Of a stretch of DNA of 64,000 nucleotides, positions 51,584-60,788 are shown piece after piece. This DNA comes from Paractinoplanes aksuensis. Its GTDB lineage: Bacteria; Actinomycetota; Actinomycetes; Mycobacteriales; Micromonosporaceae. Both the position numbers and the translations under genes were made by a program. Below the pieces are notes generated by a model that was given only the letters and a program-made list of their open reading frames with translations, was not told the DNA's origin and searched no databases. Each line of letters starts with the position of its first letter. The stretch's first letter is position 1. Where the stretch lies: assembly GCF_024137025.1 (NCBI RefSeq), contig NZ_JAMYJR010000038.1:151564-215563 (forward strand). The letters run 5' to 3'.

Positions 51584-52501
51584 GTGTCCAAGACAGTTCT
51601 GGTAAGTGGTGCGTCCGGCTTCATCGGTTCCCATGTAGCGGCCCGCCTGGTCGAGGAGGGCTATCGGGTACGGGCCATGACCCGGAACCCGGACGGCTAC
51701 GGCGGCGCCGGTGAGCCGGTCCGGGCCGATGTGTCCGATCCCGGCAGCCTGACCGCGGCCTTCGCCGGGGTCGACGTGGCCTACTACCTGGTCCATTCGC
51801 TCGGATCGGACGACTTCGAGAAGCGCGACGCCGAGGCCGCCCGCAACTTCGCCGCGGCCGCGGCCGGTGCCGAGGCGGAACGGATCATCTACCTCGGCGG
51901 TCTCGGCGCCGACGACGGCGAGCTGTCGGCCCATCTGCGCTCGCGCCGCGACGTCGAGCGGATCCTGCAGGCCGGTCCGGTCCCGGTGACCGTGCTGCGG
52001 GCGGCGGTGGTCATCGGCCACGGCGGAATCTCGTGGGAGATCACCCGCCAGTTGGCCGAGCGGCTGCCGGCGATGGTGACCCCGCAGTGGGTGAACACCC
52101 GGACTCAGCCGATCGCCCTGCCGGATGCGGTCCGCTACCTCACCGGAGTGCTCGAGCCGGAGGAGGCCCGAGGCAGTACGTACGAGATCGGTGGGCCGGA
52201 GGTTCTGCGCTACATCGACATGTTGCAGCGGGTGGCCGAGATCCAGGGCGGTCACCTGCCGAACGTCACCGTGCCGCTGCTGACCCCGCGCTTGTCGTCG
52301 GCCTGGCTCAAGTTCGTCACCGACGTCGACGAGGAGACCGCCCGCAACCTGGTCGACTCGATGTCCAACGAGGTCGTCGTGAAGGACGACGCCATCACCC
52401 GGCTGCTGCCCGGCGAGCTCATCGGTTACGACGAGGCGGTGCGCCTGGCCCTGGCCGACCGTGAGAGCGCCGGACAGCACGATCGGGCCGGATCGCGGTG
52501 A
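51584..52501 (+). CDS. NAD(P)-binding Rossmann protein (atypical SDR, NmrA/DUF2867-like)
   Basis: A 305-aa protein from GTG 51584, preceded by AGGAG. The dinucleotide site VLVSGASGFIGSHVAARLVE is at residues 5-24. The rest follows the extended/atypical SDR pattern with AYYLVHSLGS, ERIIYLGGLGADDGELSAHL and VTVLRAAVVIGHGGISWEIT. No Tyr-x-x-x-Lys catalytic pair is evident, so it may be an NADP sensor or a quinone/epimerase-like enzyme. Its stop overlaps the GTG of the CPBP protease gene. Confidence 0.83.
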   Translation: MSKTVLVSGASGFIGSHVAARLVEEGYRVRAMTRNPDGYGGAGEPVRADVSDPGSLTAAFAGVDVAYYLVHSLGSDDFEKRDAEAARNFAAAAAGAEAERIIYLGGLGADDGELSAHLRSRRDVERILQAGPVPVTVLRAAVVIGHGGISWEITRQLAERLPAMVTPQWVNTRTQPIALPDAVRYLTGVLEPEEARGSTYEIGGPEVLRYIDMLQRVAEIQGGHLPNVTVPLLTPRLSSAWLKFVTDVDEETARNLVDSMSNEVVVKDDAITRLLPGELIGYDEAVRLALADRESAGQHDRAGSR

Positions 52502-53214
52502 GCTCGCCCTGGCTGGGCCGCGCCCGGCGGGCGCTGGGACCGTCCCTGATCGATCAGGTCGAACGCGATCACCAGCAGACCGACCAGCAGTTCCGCCGGC
52601 GGCGCGTCGTCGTCGCGGCCACCCTGGTGCTCGGGGCCGTCCTGCTGGGGATCTCGTTGTCGGTCCGGCCGGGCGACAATCTCTTCTATCTGCTGACCGT
52701 CCTGGTCGCGTGCACCTGGATCGGGGGAGCGCTGCTGTCCGGTCCGTTGCATCTGGGCCACATCCCGTTCCGGGACAGGCTGCGCCGCCCGATCGTCACG
52801 CCGGTCGTCACCGGGCTGGTGCTCGGCGGCATCTTCGTGGCCGGCGCGCTGGTGGTGCGGGAGTTGGCGCCGCTGCGGGACCTGGTCAACAGCGTTCTCG
52901 ACCATGCGCGGTACGGGGCCGTCGTGCCGATCGTGGCCGTCACCCTGCTCAACGGGGTGGCCGAGGAGGTCTTCTTCCGCGGCGCGTTGTTCGCGGCGAT
53001 CGGGCGGCGGCACGCCGTGCCGATCTCCACCGTCGTCTACGCCGTGGCGACGGTCGCGACCGGCAACCTCATGCTGGTCTTCGCCGCGTTCCTGCTCGGC
53101 CTGGTGCTGGGCCTGCAACGCCGGGCCTCCGGCGGTGTCCTGGCGCCGATCCTGACCCACGTCACCTGGTCCTCGATCATGGTGTTCGTGCTGCCCGCCC
53201 TGATCCACGGATAG
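52498..53214 (+). CDS. CPBP-family intramembrane metalloprotease (CAAX-like)
   Basis: A 238-aa membrane protein with six or so hydrophobic segments. The CPBP/Abi motifs are EEVFFRG at about residue 160 (motif 1 EExxxR), AFLLGLVLG (motif 2) and THVTWS near the C-terminus (motif 3 His). These proteases cut peptides inside the membrane; some give bacteriocin self-immunity. GTG 52498 overlaps the previous stop, so it is coupled to the Rossmann protein. Confidence 0.87.
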   Translation: MSSPWLGRARRALGPSLIDQVERDHQQTDQQFRRRRVVVAATLVLGAVLLGISLSVRPGDNLFYLLTVLVACTWIGGALLSGPLHLGHIPFRDRLRRPIVTPVVTGLVLGGIFVAGALVVRELAPLRDLVNSVLDHARYGAVVPIVAVTLLNGVAEEVFFRGALFAAIGRRHAVPISTVVYAVATVATGNLMLVFAAFLLGLVLGLQRRASGGVLAPILTHVTWSSIMVFVLPALIHG

Positions 53215-53350
53215 CCGCCGCGCTGCGACCGGAAGTGGTGAGCTCGGCTCAAACCTCCGGTGGATGACGGATCTAGGACTCTTCGACTCCATAGATAGAT
53301 GTACATGCTTGGCTTCCCCTTTGATCGTCCTACGGGGGAGGTAGACGCTC

Positions 53351-56300
53351 ATGTCCATTGGGCGTGCCCGCTGGTTGGCGGGCTTCAGCGCATTCTTACT
53401 CGTTGCCACCCTGGCGCCGCCGGCCGATGTGCCGGCCCTGGCCGATCCGGGCGACGTCCCGAAAGTCAGCGCGGGGCAGGCGCCTCAGCAGCGGGGTGTG
53501 CCGGCCGGTGCCGCCAGCGATGACGCGGTGGCCGGGAACATGCGGCCGCCGGTCGTGCCGCCGCTGGTCGAGGCCGGTGGCGGGGCCGAGAAGGTGGGTA
53601 AGGCGGCGCTGGCCCGGGCGGCCGACGCGGCGCCGGGTGAAGCGTTCGTCGATGTGTTGCTGCGGCCCGGGTTCGTGGTCGGGGACACGTCATTGGTCGC
53701 GTATTTCAATCTGAAGGACCGCGGCTTCGAGTCGTGGCGGGTCGACCTCTACGACACCGAGTCGCAGACCAGGCAGGAGTCCGCCGTTCTCGGCCTCGAC
53801 CAGCTGGGCAACGACGGCTGCGGGGACCTGCGCGGCTTCTGCAAGTCGCTGGGCGCGGCCGAGGGCTGGCAGCTCGACGCGGCCAGGAGCTACTTCGTCA
53901 CCATCACGGCGCTGTACCCGGACGGTGAGGTGCCGTCGGCGAACTCGGAGAACGCGCAGCCGCGTACGACCGTGGACCCGCCGGCCATCCCGGACCGGCA
54001 GGCCGCGGGCTGCGGGTGCTCGGTGGCGCTGGGGATGACCGACGCCAGTCAGGCCGTGCGGGCGACCGGCGTCAACACCGGCACGGGCGGCTTCACGCTC
54101 AACGCGGGCGACCTGTCGATGGTCTCGTTCGGGGTGCCGTTCTCGTCCGGCCGTGCGTACTCGTCGTTGAACACGGGCGCGTCGGCGTTCGGGCCCGGCT
54201 GGGCGTGGGTGTACGACATGAAGGTCACGGCGACCGCGGACGGGGCGCTGGTCCGGGCCGAGGACGGCTCGGACACGCTCTTCAAGACCGACGGCGATTC
54301 CTACGTACGGCCGCCGGGCGTGCGGTCGACGCTGCGCAAGGCGGGCACCGGCTGGGAGCTGGTGACCCGCAACAACATCGTCTTCGCCTTCGACGGTCAG
54401 GGCCGGCTGGTGTCGATCCTGAACCCGCGTCAGGTCGGGTTGCGGTTCGCGCACACCGACACGAGCATCACGGTGACCGACGCTTCGGGGCGCAAGGCCG
54501 CGGTGAAGCTGACGGGCGGACTGATCCAGTCGATCACGCTGCCGGACAGCCGGAAGACGCAGTACTTCTACACCGACGGTCTGCTGACCAAGGTGATCGA
54601 CGCCGCGGGCGAGGTCTGGCAGTACAAGTACGGCGCGAACCGGCTGCTGACCCAGGCGATCGACCCGCGCAAGGTCGTGATGCTGACCAACGAGTACGGC
54701 GTGAACGGCCGGATCGTCCGGCAGCTCGACGCGCTGGGCGCGGCCACGACGTTCGAGTGGAACGCGGCCAAGCAGGAGGCCAGGACCGTCGACGCCGACA
54801 ACGTGGTCGTCTGGGACGGCTACAAGGGCAACGTGCTGCTCTACACGCAGCGCGGCAACGGCGACACCAACAACCACCGGTACGACGGCACTCTGAACCG
54901 CAGCCTGGTCGTCAACGGCAACCAGAACCAGCACGAGTCGCGGTACGACGCGGCCGGCAACCGGATCGAGCAGTTCGCGCCGGGCAAGCGCTTCAGCGAG
55001 AAGACGACGTACGACGCCCGCAACAACCCGACCACCCACGTCGACGCCGACGGCCAGACGTGGAAGGACGAGTACAACGAGTTCGACGAGCTGGTCCGGA
55101 CGACCGACCCGGAGAACCACTCGATCACCCACACGTACGACGTACGGGGCCTGCGGCTCACCACGACCGACCAGCGGGGCAAGACCACCCGGTACGAGCC
55201 CGTCGCCGACGGTGTCCAGAACGCCGGTCTGACCAAGGCGTCCGTCTCGCCCGAGGGCCGCCGGATCGCGTACGGCTACGACAAGGTCGGCCGCCGCCTG
55301 ACCGTCACCGACCCGCGCGGCACGGTGGCCGGGGCCAAACCGGAGAACTTCACGACCCGTACGGTCTACGACGATCTGGACCGGGCGGTGGCCGTCCATT
55401 CGCCGGGCAAGCGGAACCCGGGCGTCAGCGAGTACGACGCGGCCGGCCGGCTGAAGAAGACGACGACGCCGGGCGGGGTCTCGGTCTCGTACGCCTACTT
55501 CGACAACAACCTGCCCAAGGCCACGTACGAGGCCCGCCGGACCCTGCTCTACACGTACACCGCGGCCGGCCGCCGGCTGACCGCCGCGGTCGACATGAAG
55601 CACGAGGCCGACCTGGTCACGAGCTGGACGTACAACGCCAAGGGCCTGATCGAGTCGGTCACCTCGCCCCGCGGCAACGTGCCCGGCGCCACCAAGGCCG
55701 ACTTCACCACCACCTACAAGTACGACCACAACGACAACCTGATCCAGATGCGCCGGCCGTACCCGAACGGGCAGGTCGCCATCAAGGACTTCAAGGTCGA
55801 CGACCTCGACCGCAGCGTCGAGACGACCGACGAGCTCGGTAAGACGTCCAGCTCGCAGCGCTCCAACAGCGGCCAGGTCACCGCCACCAGGGACAGCCTG
55901 GGCCGGACGTCGTCGATGACCTACGACAAGGCCGGACGGCAGACCGGGATCACCGACTCGGGCGGGGTCGAGACCAAGTCCGAGTACGACGAGGCCGGCA
56001 ACAAGATCAAGCAGATCTCGGCCACCGGCGGCGTCACCACGTACACGTACACCGACGACGGCCTGCGGGAGTCGGTCACCGAACCGCGAGGCAACGTCGC
56101 GGGAGCCGACCAGGAGCGGTTCACCTCGCACTTCGAGTACGACCCGGCCGGCAACCCGACGAGGACGATCGACGCCCTCGACAACGTCACCACGGCCAAG
56201 TACGACGCGCTCAACCGGACGGTGTCCAGCACCGACGCCAACGGTCACGTCACCCGCTACACCTACAACGACGACGACCAGACCCGTACGGTCACCGCGC

Positions 56301-59300
56301 CCAACGCCGAATTCGACTCCGACGACCCGGAGGAGGATTCGACCCTCTACGCGTACGGCGAGGACGGCGCCCTGGCGTCGGTCACCGACCCCAAGGGCAA
56401 CCGGAGCACCGTCTACTACGACGAGGCGGGCCGGCTGATCCGCAGCACCGACCCGATCGGGCGCAGCACCTACGCGAAGTACGACGCGGACAGCAACCGG
56501 ATCCAGTCGCTGACCCTGGGCGAGGACGAGGAATTCGACGACCTCAGCGCCAAGGACCTGGCCAAGCGGACCATCGTCGACGAGTACGACATCGTCAACC
56601 GCCTGGCCCGGCGCACCGAGGGCACCGGCGGGCCGGTCTACACCTGGGGCTACGACGCCAAGGACCGGACGACCTCGCTCGGTGACCCGCTGGGCGTGCG
56701 GGAGGTCGTCTACGACGACGAGGACCAGATCCGGACGATCACCCGTAAGGAGGCCGGTCGGGCCGACGAGAGGTTCGCCTACGAGTACGACGCCCGGGGC
56801 AACGTCACCAGCCGGCAGTATCCGGACGGCACCACCCTGTCCTACGGCTACGACGCCGCGAGCCGGATCACGTCGCTGACCGCGGCCGGCGCCACCTGGG
56901 GCTTCGGCTACGACGTGGCGGGCCGGCGGACCAGCACGACGCTGCCCGCGGCGACCGGGCTGACCGAGACCCGGGTGTACGACGCCGCGGGCCGGCTCAC
57001 CTCGATCGGCACCGAGCGGACCGGCGAGCCTCTGCCCGGCGTGCAGGATCCGATCTCGAAATACGACCTCACCCTGGACAAGGTCGGCAACCCGAGCCGC
57101 GTGGTGACCACGCGCGGTGGCGTGGCCGAGTCGGTCGCGTACGGCTACGACGAGGCCGACCAGGTCATCTCGGCCTGCTACGGCGTCGCCTCCTGCACCG
57201 ACAAGACGGTCAAGCCGGTCGGCCGCATCGACTACAAGTACGACCTGAACGGCAACCGCACCAAGCAGGTCCGCACGGGCACGGCCGGCAACGACGTCAC
57301 CGAGTACGAGTACGACGACGCCGACCAGCTCGAGGAGGAGGAGCTCGAGGGCCCGTCGCACGAGCGGGAGACCGAGTACAAGTACGACGCCCGCGGCAAC
57401 CAGATCAAGGCCGGCGGCGACAAACTCGAGTACAACCTGGACAACACCCTGGCCAAGGCGACACTGGCGTCCGGCCAGTCGACGACCTTCGACTACGACG
57501 CCGGCGGGCTGCGGATCTCCTCGTCCTCGGCCTTCCAGGGGCGGACCACGACCCAGCGCTGGACGTGGGACGTCGCCGGGACGCTGCCGCAGATCGCGAT
57601 CGACACCACCGAACAGGGCGGTGCGGTCACCGAGAAGCGCGCCTTCACGTACGGGCCGGACGACGAGCCGCTGGCTCTGATCGACCCGGCGAGCGGGGTG
57701 CACGCGTACACCCACGACTGGCTGGGCGGCACGGCGAACGTGCTGTCGCCCTCCGGCACGCCCGAGAAGGCGTACGACTACGACCCGTTCGGCAACCCGC
57801 GGGTCGGGCCGACCGTGGCCGGGCAGGCGCTGCCGGCCGAGAGCATCGAGAACCCGCTGCAGTACACCGGCGCCTACCAGGACTCGACCTCCGGCAGCGG
57901 CAACTACTTCATGCGGGCCCGCAACTACGACCCCGGCAACGGACGGTTCGACAGCCGTGACCCGATGCCGACCGGCCAGGGCGCGACCTCGGCCTACACG
58001 TACGCCGCGAACAACCCGGTGGCGTTCAGCGACCCGACCGGCCTGATGCCCGACGCCGGCCCGACCACCACGGCCGGCGGGACGACCCCCGCGGCCACGA
58101 CCGGGCCGTCGCCGGAGGACCTGGCCAAGGCCAATCAGCTGCAGTCCAAGAGCACGCTCGACGTGATCCTGGAGGCCGGCGGCCAGATCCTGATGGAGTT
58201 CCTCGGGATCAACGACATCCTCAACTGCCTCAAGGGCGACCTGGTCGCCTGCGTCTCGATGGTCGTCGGGGCGCTGCCGTGGGGCAAGATCTTCAAGGCC
58301 AAGAAGATCGGCGAGGCGATCTTCAAGGCCGGCAAGGCCGTGGTCACCTTCTTCCAGGAGTTGAAGTGGGCCAAAGCCATCATCAAGGGCGCCGAGGACG
58401 CGGCCAAGGCGGCCAAGGAAGCGGCCGCGGCTGCGGCCAAGGCAGCCGCTGACAAGGCCGCCGCGGCCAAGGCGGCCGCTGAGAGAGCGGCCAAGAAGGC
58501 GGCGGCCGAAGCTCAGGCCAAGGCGAAAGCCCTGGCTGCCAAGGCCAAGGCGAAGACGAAGAAGGACGCGGGCGACGGCGGGGCCTGCCCGATCCCGCAC
58601 AGCTTCGTCGCCGGCACCACGGTGCTCATGGCCGACGGGACGAGCAAACCGATCGAGGAGGTCGAACCGGGCGACACCGTCCGGGCCACCGACCCGTCGA
58701 CCGGTGAGACCTCGGACCAGCAGGTCACCCACACCATCCGGACCGACGACGACAAGGAGTTCGTCGACGTCACGGTCGCCTCGGACGACACCTCGTCCAC
58801 GATCACGACCACCGAGCACCACCCGTTCTGGTCGGAGACCCGTAAGCAGTGGGTCGACGCGGGCGATCTTCGCGAGGGCGAGCTCCTGCGGACCGCGGCC
58901 GGCACGTACGTCCAGGTCTCGGCGGTCCGGTCGTACCAGCACAAGGCGATCACGTACGACCTCACGGTCGACGAGCTGCACACGTACTTCGTGCTCGCCG
59001 GCGACCAGCCGGTCCTCGTCCACAACGTCAATTGCGGGGACGCGGACGCGCTGCCCAGGGACCGGCCGACCCGGCGGGCCGGCATCCTCGACACCGGGGT
59101 CGACGAGGTCCCGTTCGTCAGCGGCCCGGCCCGGCCCAACCCGGCCGACCGGCTGGGCGGCTACGCCGACCAGTTCGCGGACGGCCCGAACCGGCTGCCG
59201 GGCATGACCGACCAGAACTACCACCACGTCGAGATGCAGGCCGCGGCCTACATGCGGCAGAACGGCCTCTCGTCCGGATCGCTCTACATGGACAGCGGGC

Positions 59301-59455
59301 CGATCATGTGCAGTTACTGCATGGGTGGACGAAGAGCCACACGCGATGCCCCGATGACGCAGGGACCGATCTCGGACCTGTTGCCGGAGGGGGCCACGTT
59401 GACCGTCCTCTTCCCCAAGTACGGGCCGTTCACCTTCATCGGTAACGCCCTGTAG
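53351..59455 (+). CDS. Secreted RHS/YD-repeat polymorphic toxin with HINT and DddA-like deaminase domains
   Basis: A 2034-aa protein from ATG 53351 (ribosome site GGGGGAGG). A Sec signal peptide ends near residue 31 (ADVPALADPG). After a linker and a beta-rich head, dozens of YD/RHS repeats (for example YDAAGRLT, YTYTDDGL) span about 280-1460. The RHS core is at about 1470-1565 (YDPFGNPRV, NYFMRARNYDPGNGRFDSRD, DPTGL). A hydrophobic region and an Ala/Lys-rich helix (about 1680-1743) follow. The HINT autoprotease spans Cys1746 (CPIPHSFVAGTTVLMADG) to Asn1892 (VLVHN). The C-terminal 140 residues carry HVE (His1959, Glu1961) and MCSYC (Cys1987, Cys1990), the zinc and proton-shuttle motif of cytidine deaminases, plus LLPEGATLTVLFP, as in SCP1.201/DddA-type toxins. 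Likely released by HINT cleavage to deaminate nucleic acid in rival cells. Confidence 0.9.
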   Translation: MSIGRARWLAGFSAFLLVATLAPPADVPALADPGDVPKVSAGQAPQQRGVPAGAASDDAVAGNMRPPVVPPLVEAGGGAEKVGKAALARAADAAPGEAFVDVLLRPGFVVGDTSLVAYFNLKDRGFESWRVDLYDTESQTRQESAVLGLDQLGNDGCGDLRGFCKSLGAAEGWQLDAARSYFVTITALYPDGEVPSANSENAQPRTTVDPPAIPDRQAAGCGCSVALGMTDASQAVRATGVNTGTGGFTLNAGDLSMVSFGVPFSSGRAYSSLNTGASAFGPGWAWVYDMKVTATADGALVRAEDGSDTLFKTDGDSYVRPPGVRSTLRKAGTGWELVTRNNIVFAFDGQGRLVSILNPRQVGLRFAHTDTSITVTDASGRKAAVKLTGGLIQSITLPDSRKTQYFYTDGLLTKVIDAAGEVWQYKYGANRLLTQAIDPRKVVMLTNEYGVNGRIVRQLDALGAATTFEWNAAKQEARTVDADNVVVWDGYKGNVLLYTQRGNGDTNNHRYDGTLNRSLVVNGNQNQHESRYDAAGNRIEQFAPGKRFSEKTTYDARNNPTTHVDADGQTWKDEYNEFDELVRTTDPENHSITHTYDVRGLRLTTTDQRGKTTRYEPVADGVQNAGLTKASVSPEGRRIAYGYDKVGRRLTVTDPRGTVAGAKPENFTTRTVYDDLDRAVAVHSPGKRNPGVSEYDAAGRLKKTTTPGGVSVSYAYFDNNLPKATYEARRTLLYTYTAAGRRLTAAVDMKHEADLVTSWTYNAKGLIESVTSPRGNVPGATKADFTTTYKYDHNDNLIQMRRPYPNGQVAIKDFKVDDLDRSVETTDELGKTSSSQRSNSGQVTATRDSLGRTSSMTYDKAGRQTGITDSGGVETKSEYDEAGNKIKQISATGGVTTYTYTDDGLRESVTEPRGNVAGADQERFTSHFEYDPAGNPTRTIDALDNVTTAKYDALNRTVSSTDANGHVTRYTYNDDDQTRTVTAPNAEFDSDDPEEDSTLYAYGEDGALASVTDPKGNRSTVYYDEAGRLIRSTDPIGRSTYAKYDADSNRIQSLTLGEDEEFDDLSAKDLAKRTIVDEYDIVNRLARRTEGTGGPVYTWGYDAKDRTTSLGDPLGVREVVYDDEDQIRTITRKEAGRADERFAYEYDARGNVTSRQYPDGTTLSYGYDAASRITSLTAAGATWGFGYDVAGRRTSTTLPAATGLTETRVYDAAGRLTSIGTERTGEPLPGVQDPISKYDLTLDKVGNPSRVVTTRGGVAESVAYGYDEADQVISACYGVASCTDKTVKPVGRIDYKYDLNGNRTKQVRTGTAGNDVTEYEYDDADQLEEEELEGPSHERETEYKYDARGNQIKAGGDKLEYNLDNTLAKATLASGQSTTFDYDAGGLRISSSSAFQGRTTTQRWTWDVAGTLPQIAIDTTEQGGAVTEKRAFTYGPDDEPLALIDPASGVHAYTHDWLGGTANVLSPSGTPEKAYDYDPFGNPRVGPTVAGQALPAESIENPLQYTGAYQDSTSGSGNYFMRARNYDPGNGRFDSRDPMPTGQGATSAYTYAANNPVAFSDPTGLMPDAGPTTTAGGTTPAATTGPSPEDLAKANQLQSKSTLDVILEAGGQILMEFLGINDILNCLKGDLVACVSMVVGALPWGKIFKAKKIGEAIFKAGKAVVTFFQELKWAKAIIKGAEDAAKAAKEAAAAAAKAAADKAAAAKAAAERAAKKAAAEAQAKAKALAAKAKAKTKKDAGDGGACPIPHSFVAGTTVLMADGTSKPIEEVEPGDTVRATDPSTGETSDQQVTHTIRTDDDKEFVDVTVASDDTSSTITTTEHHPFWSETRKQWVDAGDLREGELLRTAAGTYVQVSAVRSYQHKAITYDLTVDELHTYFVLAGDQPVLVHNVNCGDADALPRDRPTRRAGILDTGVDEVPFVSGPARPNPADRLGGYADQFADGPNRLPGMTDQNYHHVEMQAAAYMRQNGLSSGSLYMDSGPIMCSYCMGGRRATRDAPMTQGPISDLLPEGATLTVLFPKYGPFTFIGNAL

Positions 59456-59460
59456 ATCCA

Positions 59461-59621
59461 CGGGAGTGGGGGGGGGGGCGGCCGGCCCCCCCCCCCCCCC
59501 CACCCCCCCCCCCCGCGGGGGGGGGGGGCGGGGGCGGGGGGGCCGGCGGGGGGGGGGGCCGGGCCCCCCCCCCGGGGGCCCCCCCCGGGGGGGGGCGCCC
59601 CCCCCCCCCCCCCCACTCCCG
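59461..59621. repeat. Extreme G/C homopolymer tract with inverted ends, suspect sequence
   Basis: Between the toxin stop and the convergent SUKH-like gene lies about 150 bp made almost only of long G runs and C runs, bounded by CGGGAGT (59461-59467) and ACTCCCG (59615-59621). The ends form an inverted repeat, as a bidirectional terminator would. The interior is unlike any natural sequence I know. Poly-G calls from two-colour short-read sequencing of a hard hairpin, assembled from both strands, would give this pattern. The true sequence and length here should be treated as unknown. Confidence 0.85.
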
Positions 59622-59625
59622 CTCA

Positions 59626-60276
59626 TCAACCCCAGGTCCGGTATTTCTGGTCGATGCCGGCCAGGTACCGATCGAGCGCCGGGCCGTCCACGGCCGCGAT
59701 GTTGAACATGACATTCCGTTCGTCGGCCGGATGCCCGCTGGGTGGCGTCGCGATCTCGACCAGCGCATCCGCGCCCACGTGGAGCCGGCTCGCCGGGTCG
59801 GGGCCGGCGGCCGAGAACAACCCGAGCGGGGTGAAGTCGCGCAGGATCGCCTCCGCGTCCGCCCCGGGCAGGCTCGGCACGAAGACCCTGTGCTCACCGC
59901 CCATGATCGCCTCGCGCAGCGTCACGTAGATCAGGAAGTCGCGCAGGCCGAGACCGGTGCTTCGCCAGTCCTCGTCGTCGGCCATGAGAACCTCGTGCGA
60001 CGCGGAGGTGAGATCGGCCGCCCACTCGTACCCGCCCTGGTTCTCGATCCAGAAGACCATCTTGCCGTCGGGACGCCGCCGTAGCTCCTCGGGCGGCAGC
60101 GGATAGTCCTGGAACGCGATGCCCTGCTCCCACCCGGCTGCGTCGCGGTGCCAGCTCACGAGCTCGTCGGGGACGGCCGGATCCAGCTCGCCGAGCCTCC
60201 GGTCCCGGTCCGGTTCGCCGTACCACCTGGTCAGGAACGCCGAGAGAAATTCACCTCGATCGAACAGATTCCGCAT
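59626..60276 (-). CDS. SUKH/SMI1-like protein, candidate immunity protein
   Basis: A 216-aa protein from ATG 60276. The pattern VPDELVSWHRDAAGW, DGKMVFWIENQGGYEWAADL, EVLMADDEDWRSTGLGLRDF, LIYVTLREAIMGG resembles the SUKH (SMI1/KNR4) superfamily. There, a conserved helix-strand core with ENQG and a trailing FL...EA helix is common. SUKH proteins frequently neutralise nuclease and deaminase toxins. It faces the RHS toxin tail to tail across the G/C tract; immunity genes more often lie on the toxin's strand, so the role is a hypothesis. The frame is open to 60645 but the extra part is Arg/Ser-rich and non-homologous. Confidence 0.65.
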   Translation of the reverse strand: MRNLFDRGEFLSAFLTRWYGEPDRDRRLGELDPAVPDELVSWHRDAAGWEQGIAFQDYPLPPEELRRRPDGKMVFWIENQGGYEWAADLTSASHEVLMADDEDWRSTGLGLRDFLIYVTLREAIMGGEHRVFVPSLPGADAEAILRDFTPLGLFSAAGPDPASRLHVGADALVEIATPPSGHPADERNVMFNIAAVDGPALDRYLAGIDQKYRTWG

Positions 60277-60788
60277 GCGCTGCAGTCTAGGAGGGCCGGC
60301 GCGCCAGGCGGCTGGAACGTGCTCGATCCGGATCCGGCTCAGGAAGCCCGGGCCTAGGTGAATCGTGTCATGGGCGAGCCGCCTCACGGGTGAGCTCGCC
60401 CATCCGGACTCCGAGTGGCGGGGCCAAAGTGAACCCGAGGCGACAAGCCTCAGGGCAATCTCAGTTTCCGGCTGACAGACGTCCTGCCTGCTCGTACCTT
60501 CGGACGTGGGTGCAAGCGCATCGCTGACGATCGGAGTTCCCGCGACGCCTGAGTCCGGCCCTCTCTGAGGCCGGCGGCAGCTGCACCTCACGCGGACAGC
60601 CGTCCTTCCTGACCGGGAAAGATCGGGAATCCCGCGCGGCCTCACCCCGCGGAGCGGTGGATCTCGGTCTCCGCTCTCCTCATCAGGACCACTGCTTCGG
60701 CGGAGCCATGCCCTGATGAGACGGCGGATGAGCCATCCTCACGCCCGCCGCACGCGGGCGCGCCGCAACCAGCATCGAGGAGTACCAC
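60277..60788. other. Intergenic region with a stem-loop, no gene seen
   Basis: A 512-bp gap without a supported gene. It holds a perfect 9-bp inverted repeat, TGGGCGAGC at 60371-60379 and GCTCGCCCA at 60394-60402, with a 14-nt loop. The rest should include the promoters of the divergent SUKH-like and ferritin-like genes. I saw no clear -35/-10 boxes. Confidence 0.4.

Noticed and set aside
58586..59026. Splicing intein
   Set aside because: Although HINT-like, it ends in VLVHN followed by Val-Asn, without the Cys/Ser/Thr needed directly after Asn for splicing, and it sits before a toxin domain. It is a pretoxin HINT cleavage domain.
53690..59629. A 1979-codon open frame antisense to the RHS toxin
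   Set aside because: It is Val/Arg/Gly-rich without domains and mirrors the codon bias of the GC-rich RHS gene; it also runs into the G/C homopolymer tract. It is a shadow frame.
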